Assembly: GCA_963576735.1 (NCBI GenBank)
Contig: OY755177.1
Location: 5,084,001 to 5,148,000 of the forward strand
From: Bedellia somnulentella
Taxonomy: Eukaryota; Arthropoda; Insecta; Lepidoptera; Bedelliidae
Direction: 5' to 3'
Length of the DNA stretch: 64,000 nt
In this document: positions 58,801-64,000 of the stretch, in pieces
Numbering within the stretch: the first letter of the stretch is position 1
Layout of the letters: each line of letters opens with the position of its first letter
Notes under the pieces: generated by a model
Told to the model about the DNA's origin: nothing
The model's input: only the letters and a program-made list of their open reading frames with translations
The model's database searches: none
Made by a program: the position numbers and the translations under genes

Positions 58801-60730
58801 ATTAAAAGCCGAAAAGAAACACTGAAAAATTAATCATACCCCAAAAAGGCGGACTAGGTGTAAGCGGTTGTGACAAATACTCAGGATGGAATTGCATGGC
58901 GACATAATAAGGGTGTGTTTCCACCATAGCCACTTCCATTCTAGTATTGGTTACGTCCTTCCCTACAAAGCGTAGTCTCTCTGCTTCCAACCTTTCTTTG
59001 TAGTCTGGGTTCACTTTGTATGTGATAGAGTTTTTGTATTATGTATTTACCCATGAGAAACCATGTAGAGCTATAAAAATTAAACTCACCCCAAAAACGG
59101 CGGACTAGGTGTAAGAGGTCGTGACAAATACTCAGGATGGAATTGCACAGAGACATAGTAAGGGTGTGTTTCCACCACCGCCACCTCCATTCTAGTCTTG
59201 GTTTCGTCCTTCCCTACAAAGCGTAGTCCCGCCGCCAACAACTTTTGTTTGTAGTCTGGGTTTACTTTGTATGTGATAGAGTTTTTGTATTATGTATTTA
59301 CCCATGACAAACCATGAAGTGCTATAAAAAGAATCTTACCCCAAAAACGGCGGACTAGGTGTAAGAGGTCGTGACAAATACTCAGGATGGAATTGCACAG
59401 AGACATAGTAAGGGTGTGTTTCCACCACCGCCACCTCCATTCTAGTCTTGGTTTCGTCCTTCCCTACAAAGCGTAGTCCCGCCGCCTCCAACCTTTCTTT
59501 GTAGTCTGGGTTCACTTCGTAGCGATGTCTGTGGCGTTCTTCTATTACATCTTTGTTGTAAAGTTGGGCTGGAGAAGCAAAAGAGATTTTATAGAGTTGA
59601 AAGTACAAGGAATTATAAAGCAGTTTATTTTTATGCCATTTATTTTATGAAATAAATAAAATGCTACACCTCCATTGTAAGAGGAACAAAAAATTGTAAC
59701 AATGATTTGATTCACCACTTTTTCTTAAGGCATTACTAATAAAATTTTATGAGTTTCAATGTGTGTATTTGAAAATTGTTGTTACCCATTCAATCTTAAA
59801 GTACAACAAAATATTTATATTAAAAACAATTTATATAATTATGAAGTCGAATGCCAATCTTACCATATCAGAATCAAAAGCTATCTCAAATTCAAAACCA
59901 CTTACTTATAACACTAGGTTCCAGATAAGTTTTCCTCGTGCCCAAACGCATGGTACCACCAAGTTTCCCGGGATGATGTTCAGGCATATCAATCACCAGC
60001 TTTTCTTCGCATTGCTGATTTACTTCAGTACTGTTTGCTCCTTTAAGATGAAGTACATTTCTGGCAAATTCTATCACAGCTGCTTGTAAACCGAGACAGA
60101 TTCCCAACATTGGCTTCTGTGTTTCCCGACACCATTGGCAGGCCTCAATCTTGCCTTCCAAGCCACGTTGGCCGAAGCCACCGGGTACAATTACACCACT
60201 GAAAACAAAATTAAAACATTAGTTTTTGTACTAGTTATGTTAGGATGAAAAGATTTTATGGTTGAATGGAATCTCACGAACTACTAATGCGATTCTATTG
60301 ATTAGTTTCAAAAGATTCCTTTATTTAAACTAGGTTATTTCAATATATTTTTTAATACGTAATTATTGAGAACCCGAGTCAAGTCGAAAACATAAGTCAA
60401 GAATGAGACACCATACCATGTTTTCAGATACTTCCAAAACTTTTAAAAATTCTATATACACAATATGATACTTACTCGCTTTTACACAAATTCTGCCACG
60501 CGTTATGATAATTGACAGGATCATCTATTTTCATCTGTTTCTCCAAATTCATCGCTTCAATAAACGTCAAATTCAGTTTACACCCAGCAAAGATACAGGC
60601 GTGTTGTAAAGCTTTCGTCACACTGGCGTAGCTGTCTTGCAGTTTCGTATATTTGCCTACTAAAGCTATGTTTACTTCCTTGCGAAGATTGTCGACACGT
60701 TTGGCTAGGTTGCGCCATTTGTGCATGAAT
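55711..60730 (-). CDS. Ctps: CTP synthase, 3' five coding exons (5' half outside window)
   Basis: CTP synthase makes CTP from UTP, ATP and glutamine, the last step of de novo pyrimidine synthesis. It is cytosolic and can form filaments. Exons A-E encode about 325 residues: the linker ([19 protein letters not shown]), the glutaminase domain with nucleophile Cys in GICLGLQ and His/Glu in QFHPEY, and a short Ser/Asn-rich tail ending at a TAG (55711-55713). Phases agree across all five exons. The family is about 590-620 residues, so the N-terminal amidoligase half must lie right of 64000, after an intron of at least 3.2 kb. Two good partial copies of exon C follow it with a 250-bp period. A P-like transposon interrupts the last intron. 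Confidence 0.95.
56040..56172 (+). mobile_element. SINE-A 3' part
   Basis: GGGAGAACCATCACCAGCG, GCTGAGGAGTTCTAGCTACC and GGCCGTGAGTATATGTATG. In the last Ctps intron. Confidence 0.7.
56595..56790 (+). mobile_element. SINE-A, decayed
   Basis: TAGTTTTGGCTTAGATTACC, GGGGGCGACTTACTG, TGGGCGACGTGGTAGG and CCGAAAGTGGCAGAG in family order. Confidence 0.65.
56850..57172. mobile_element. Fold-back element with tRNA-like arms
   Basis: The left arm (56850-56932, minus) and right arm (57016-57110, plus) each carry the same tRNA-like sequence framed by AATAAA/GGAAAG and TTTCTTTATTTATT. They form an inverted repeat around an ~80-bp loop. The right arm is a nearly complete cloverleaf (57016-57088). A segment at 57116-57172, related inverted to 21372-21415 and 61263-61312, follows. 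Confidence 0.7.
57016..57088 (+). tRNA. tRNA-like sequence (probably not a working tRNA)
   Basis: Folds well: 7-bp acceptor stem (GACACGG/CTGTGTC), D arm, 5-bp anticodon stem (TCGGG/CCCGA) and a T arm with B-box GGTTCGATCCC. The anticodon would be GTT, but position 33 is C instead of the near-universal T. The sequence is an arm of a repeated fold-back element, so it is read as tRNA-derived mobile DNA. Confidence 0.35.
57257..58255 (+). mobile_element. P-superfamily-like transposon, 999 bp, non-autonomous
   Basis: Begins CTTAGATAAAAAC and ends TTTTTATCTAAG, with the inverted repeat continuing through AGAAGAAGATGCGGC to about 31 bp per end. Flanked by a perfect 8-bp target duplication CATATTAT (57249-57256 and 58256-58263). 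Contains a THAP-type zinc-finger exon at 57437. The 31-bp inverted repeat, 8-bp duplication and THAP domain together match P elements. No transposase catalytic region is present. Confidence 0.75.
57437..57513 (+). CDS. THAP zinc-finger first exon inside the P-like element
   Basis: ATG CCT GGC TGT start: [19 protein letters not shown], then QGITFHA at a GTAAGC donor. Matches the opening of THAP domains, where two cysteines begin a C2CH zinc site and 'FH.FP' follows; here the intron comes right after FHA. Following exons were not found in the remaining ~740 bp, so the gene is a remnant or feeds a distant exon. Confidence 0.6.
58387..58475 (-). CDS. Ctps: Ctps exon D
   Basis: [20 protein letters not shown] then [10 protein letters not shown], the conserved '.L.aa.g.l..yl..GC.lsP' end of the glutaminase domain. 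Acceptor TTTCAG, donor GTAAAT; ends in phase 1. Confidence 0.95.
58550..58610 (-). pseudogene. Decayed exon C scrap of Ctps
   Basis: About 55 bases match the ETHPYYV-encoding part (GGGTGTGTTTCCAC, ATAGCCACTTCCA). It suggests a fourth, older repeat unit. Confidence 0.6.
58834..59033 (-). pseudogene. Exon C copy 2 of Ctps
   Basis: A further 250 bp on. Open from [10 protein letters not shown] to TPSPPFWG, with a GTATGA donor and changes in conserved positions ([10 protein letters not shown] for [10 protein letters not shown]). More diverged than copy 1; same upstream CTCTATCACATACAAAG junction, so both derive from one truncated ancestor. Confidence 0.85.
59084..59283 (-). pseudogene. Exon C copy 1 of Ctps
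   Basis: Starts exactly 250 bp from the parent (59090 versus 59340 at the splice border). Open from [10 protein letters not shown] to TPSPPFLG with an intact GTGAGT donor and the HPE triad part. The 5' third of the exon and its acceptor are replaced by intron-like sequence (CTCTATCACATACAAAG). The last AG there would keep phase with exon B, but no pyrimidine tract precedes it. Confidence 0.85.
59340..59568 (-). CDS. Ctps: Ctps exon C (catalytic His/Glu)
   Basis: [20 protein letters not shown], then [18 protein letters not shown] with the catalytic His-Pro-Glu, ending TPSPPFLG. It alone carries the upstream [12 protein letters not shown] part and a CTCCAG acceptor, so it is the functional copy. 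Ends in phase 2 at a GTAAGA donor. Confidence 0.96.
59906..60198 (-). CDS. Ctps: Ctps exon B (glutaminase nucleophile)
   Basis: [19 protein letters not shown], then [19 protein letters not shown] with the catalytic Cys and oxyanion glycines, then [19 protein letters not shown], the conserved M..h....GGTMRLG block. The donor lies one base inside ATAA|GTAAGT, ending in phase 1. Confidence 0.97.
60476..60730 (-). CDS. Ctps: Ctps exon A (first in window)
   Basis: [20 protein letters not shown] then [17 protein letters not shown] and INDEPV-like [16 protein letters not shown]: the linker and start of the glutaminase domain. Acceptor TTATAG, donor GTAAGT; ends in phase 2. Confidence 0.95.
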
Positions 60731-61009
60731 CTATAAAGAAAATTACATAAGCGTGGTCAAGTATGTTCTGAGAATATGGTTAAGACTTTATTTAGAAGTA
60801 AAGAGATAAGCTAAAATACAGAAGTCAAGGGTAAACCTTGTGTTGGGATTCAACTTTCATTTGGGTTATAGGTACATAAGTAAAATATGTGCAGTTCAAT
60901 TATCATGATTTTATGGTGAGGCAATAATCGTTAAAAATTTTAAGTTGCTGATTTATTGTCTAGCTAATAGATAATTTTCGCGACTAAAATGAGGCTCATC
61001 TCGTTTATT
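60731..61009. other. Ctps upstream intron, no recognised feature
   Basis: Intronic sequence with no supported feature. Confidence 0.45.
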
Positions 61010-61256
61010 TTACATACATACATATACTCACGCCATTATTTCCCATTGGGATAGGCAGATACTATTGATCGCCACTTTGTACGATCCTGGCAAACCTCTC
61101 TAGCTTTGTTTACATCCATCAATCTTTTCATACATGCTCTTTTATTCTTCATACTTCGGACGCCGGCTTTTTTAAGCACACTCTCTATTTGGTCCAGGTG
61201 TGTCCTCCGTGTTCGTCCTCTACTCACATTACCTTCCACGTTGGCTTTATAGATCT
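61010..61256 (-). mobile_element. RTE LINE 3' end, well preserved
   Basis: Encodes [20 protein letters not shown] and the SAYPNGK end, with an ATAC-repeat tail at the left. Close to the copy at 23889. Confidence 0.85.
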
Positions 61257-61312
61257 CATAATTTAAATCTTTTTGTTCATGAAAACCTCATGTGGGGATT
61301 ATTACTAATAAA

Positions 61313-62578
61313 TCCATACTAATATTATAAATGGGAAAGTGAGTTTGTTTGTTTGTTTGTTCCGCTTTCACGCCGTAAGTACTGAACCGATTGCTTTGAA
61401 TTTTTTCAGACGTGTAGTTAGAAGTCTAAATTAAATAATAGGGTACTTTTTATCCCGGAAAAAATATGTTCCCATGGGAAATCAAAAATATTGTTTGCTT
61501 ACTAAATGCATTGGAGATGGCGCTGTGCATCGTTTAAAACAACGTAAAATATTGTAAACTAATATAAAAATCAAAATTTAGAAGCTTAATGGTACGGTAA
61601 TGGATCCCCGAAAATAAGGAACTCCCGAGGGATGATGTACTATTTTTTTATCGTATACATTTTTTTTTACATCTACTTATATTGCAAACGAATATTAACA
61701 TGTAAATTTAGAAGCTAAATGAAACGACGACGATTCCTTGAAACTAAGGAATCCGCAAGAGTTCTCATAGGAACATCAAAAAACCTTAACTCATATATGG
61801 CTCAAAATATTGCAGCGATTATTTTTATCATCGATGGAATTCACATCAGACACTTTTTTAATGTTCATTTTGGAAAGATGAAGGGGTTTCATCAATTTAA
61901 ATGACAAATTTGTTTATCAATAGTAAGACTAATCCATATCCATACTAATCCATACTTCCATACTAATATTATAAATGGGAAAGTGAGTTTGTTTGTTTGT
62001 TCCGCTTTCACGCCGTAAATACTGAACCGATTGCTTTGAATTTTTTCAGACGTGTAGTTAGAAGTCTAAATTAAATAATAGGGTACTTTTTATCCCGGAA
62101 AAAATATGTTCCCATGGGAAATCAAAAATATTGTTTGCTTACTAAATGCATTGGAGATGGCGCTGTGCATCGTTTAAAACAACGTAAAATATTGTAAACT
62201 AATATAAAAACAAAATTTAGAAGCTTAATGGTACGGTAATGGATACCCGAAAATAAGGAACTACCGAGGGATGATGTACTATTTTTTTATCGTATACATT
62301 TTTTTTACATCTACTAATATTGCAAACGAATATTAACATGTAAATTTAGAAGCTAAATGAAACGACGACGATTCCCTGAAACTAAAGAATCCGCAAGAGT
62401 TCTCATAGGAACATCAAAAAACCTTAACTCATATATGGCTCAAAATATTGCAGCGATTATTTTTATCATCGATGGAATTCACATCAGACACTTTGTTAAT
62501 GTTCATTTTGGAAAGATGAAGGGGTTTCATCAATTTAAATGACAAATTTGTTTATCAATAGTAAGACTAATATGAAAT
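61313..62578 (+). repeat. 644-bp direct repeat, two copies
   Basis: Two ~620-bp copies that differ by a few bases and small indels. Each holds the same 61-codon chance ORF (MKRRRF...), with no sign of function. Confidence 0.9.
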
Positions 62579-62614
62579 AAAGCGTAATAAAAATTTGACA
62601 CCGCCCCGGTAACG

Positions 62615-62705
62615 TCTCCGTGGCGTAGCGGTATAACTAACTACTATGAATATTTAATTAGAACTATTATGAATCAATCGTCCCGGGTTCGTATCTCAGG
62701 TAATT
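62615..62705 (+). repeat. tRNA-related scrap
   Basis: A-box-like GTGGCGTAGCGGT and B-box-like GGGTTCGTATCTC, separated by 50 extra bases. Probably a decayed tRNA-derived SINE head. Confidence 0.4.
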
Positions 62706-63129
62706 CAAGCTTTTTGTAAAAAAATGTTTTGTTAGCTTAAAATAACACTATATATAATAATAACAAGCACTATCCCTTCAATTTAGCGATTATTTTGGAA
62801 GGAGATCCACCACTAATCATCCCTATATTGCCGAGCAATCGCTGCAAGCTCTCCCACTATCACCAACGGTCAGTGTAAGGGGCAGCACCGGGCCGTCGCC
62901 GCAGCGCCAAACTACTATCCGTATCTGTACTTACTAAAGATATTCTCATTTCTGAACATAAAAACTTGGTATATTTGTTTCATGATTCTTATGAACAATT
63001 AAAAAGGAATTTTTGGAACTCAACCCCTAACGGGTTGATATAGCAAATGAAAGTTAATATAGAGTTTTTTTACATTATATAATAAAACTTGGTGCGATTG
63101 AATTTATGAAATCCATCTATCAATCATTC

Positions 63130-63325
63130 ATGAAAATATGCTAACAACCATAAATTCCATAAAAGGGTAGCCATAGCTTCGGAGATTCTTCATCCAATTT
63201 TGGAAATATATTGATAAAAGATAGGTTAATAAAGGTTGTTAGTGATGGGTCACAAACTGCATCGCCCAACAATCACTTAAAAAGCCTCAATGTCCTTTAT
63301 GTCATTTACAATGCCCGCGGGATTA
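63130..63325 (-). mobile_element. SINE-A, decayed
   Basis: AAAAGGGTAGCCATAGC, TAATAAAGGTTGTTAGTGAT and ACTGCATCGCCCAACA in family order. Confidence 0.65.
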
Positions 63326-63435
63326 TAAATATAAAAAACAGAAGTTGAGATAGTGTTTCGGTATTTTGGTATTATGTAAACTGGATGCAAAAAATGAAGT
63401 CCACGCGGACGAAGTCGCGGGGCAAAAAGCTAGTA

Positions 63436-63650
63436 AAGAATAAATAAAGGAAAGAAAAACTTCGACACAGGCGGGAATCGACACAGAGCGAAACTACTAC
63501 TTAAACGTGTAAAAATAAAAAAAATAAAGGATGGAAGAATTTCGCACTGGCAGCCAATTGACACGGTGGCTCAGTTGGCAGAGCGTCGGGGCGTATACCC
63601 GAGGTCGCGGGTTCGATTCCCGCCTGTGTCGAAGTTTTTCTTTCCTTTAT
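63436..63650 (+). mobile_element. Fold-back tRNA-like element, left arm truncated
   Basis: AATAAATAAAGGAAAG with a shortened left arm, then an intact right-arm tRNA-like sequence (63561-63632) and CTTTCCTTTATTTATT. Shares the GCACTGGCAGCCAATTGAC loop with the 56850 copy. It directly follows the Helitron end. Confidence 0.7.
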
Positions 63651-63699
63651 TTATTTATAGATCCCTTTCACCAATTATTTTATTTACATACACATTAAC

Positions 63700-63825
63700 A
63701 CACTATTACTATTACTTTCGATTATGGTAGGCAAAGTATATCGATGTCAATTTGAACATAATGGAAAACCTCTCAGGCTGGATTCCCATTAATAAATCTC
63801 TTCATACAGGCCGTTTTATTCCTAG
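63700..63825 (-). mobile_element. RTE LINE 3' scrap
   Basis: Decayed: TGGTAGGCAAAGTATATCGA, GGAAAACCTCTCAGGC, CTTCATACAGGCCGTTTTAT. Confidence 0.5.
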
Positions 63826-64000
63826 TGATAACATACACACATATACTTGCAGCTGTAAACGGATTAGCCAAAGCTCCAGAATTAGAATTTTTTCAGTCGA
63901 TTATGGAAGTTTAGTCAAGAAAAGACTGTAAAATAAAGGATGGTCGGTGAGTGGTGATTTCATCGCCTAACATTCTATTAAATCCCCAAACGCTGAGTCG
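63825..64000 (-). mobile_element. SINE-A, decayed, running off the window
   Basis: ACATATACTTGCAGCTGTAAA, GCCAAAGCTCCAGAATTAGA and CATCGCCTAACATTCTATT in family order. Confidence 0.55.

Larger units (their letters stand above)
61313..63433 (+). mobile_element. Helitron with tandemly duplicated 5' region
   Basis: Starts A|TCCATACTAATATTATAAA and ends GTCCACGCGGAC-hairpin, GAAGTCGCGGGG, CTAG|T. The first ~620 bp occur twice (61313-61935 and 61957-62578, period 644). Contains nested tRNA-like (62615-62705) and SINE-A (63130-63325) pieces. No Rep/helicase is present. In a Ctps intron. Confidence 0.75.

Noticed and set aside
61719..62542. Two near-identical 61-codon ORFs (MKRRRF...)
   Set aside because: They are in the duplicated Helitron body, with no domain or codon bias; their similarity comes from the DNA repeat.
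21438..63632. Three tRNA-like cloverleaves as working tRNA genes
   Set aside because: All are arms of the same repeated fold-back element, with C at position 33 and variable anticodons.

Overview
This is eukaryotic nuclear DNA, almost certainly from a moth or butterfly (Lepidoptera). The evidence is AT-rich introns, conserved insect-type proteins split into many short exons with GT/AG borders, and dense insertions of Lepidoptera-style Helitrons, RTE-type LINEs and SINEs. No prokaryotic feature is present.

Two host genes are visible, both on the minus strand. (1) Positions 2816-47085 hold the first 47 coding exons (7,661 nt, about 2,554 codons) of Vps13, the VPS13A/C-type bridge-like lipid transfer protein. 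It runs from the start methionine ([10 protein letters not shown]) through the long lipid-groove region and most of the six-repeat VAB (SHR-BD) domain. The last roughly 700-800 residues lie left of the window. (2) Positions 55711-60730 hold the five 3' coding exons of CTP synthase (Ctps): the end of the linker and the whole glutaminase domain up to the stop codon. The N-terminal synthetase half lies right of the window, beyond a long intron that begins at 60731.

Most of the rest is mobile DNA. From left to right: the 3' 2.6 kb of a poly(A)-tailed non-LTR retrotransposon with an open RT reading frame (1-2659); Vps13 introns with an RTE-type LINE (23870-25699), scattered RTE 3' ends, an RTE-tailed SINE family (called SINE-A here; most full copies have clear target-site duplications), a tRNA-headed SINE (SINE-B), Helitrons and several terminal-inverted-repeat elements; an intergenic 47-55 kb stretch with a Penelope-type RT scrap, a long-inverted-repeat MITE and a THAP-protein-like coiled-coil exon; a 999-bp P-superfamily-like transposon with a THAP zinc-finger exon (57257-58255) in the last intron of Ctps; and a nested Helitron with a tandemly doubled 5' end (61313-63433).

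The most unusual pattern is repeated partial duplication of coding exons. Fragments of Vps13 exons 10, 15, 26 (twice), 30 and 47, and of Ctps exon C (two good copies and one decayed), sit beside their parent exons in the same orientation. Several keep an open frame and an intact splice donor. The second notable object is the P-like transposon, supported by a 31-bp-class inverted repeat, a perfect 8-bp target duplication and a THAP motif.

Exon borders were placed by eye from splice sites, frame continuity and protein family knowledge. No alignment or database search was run.
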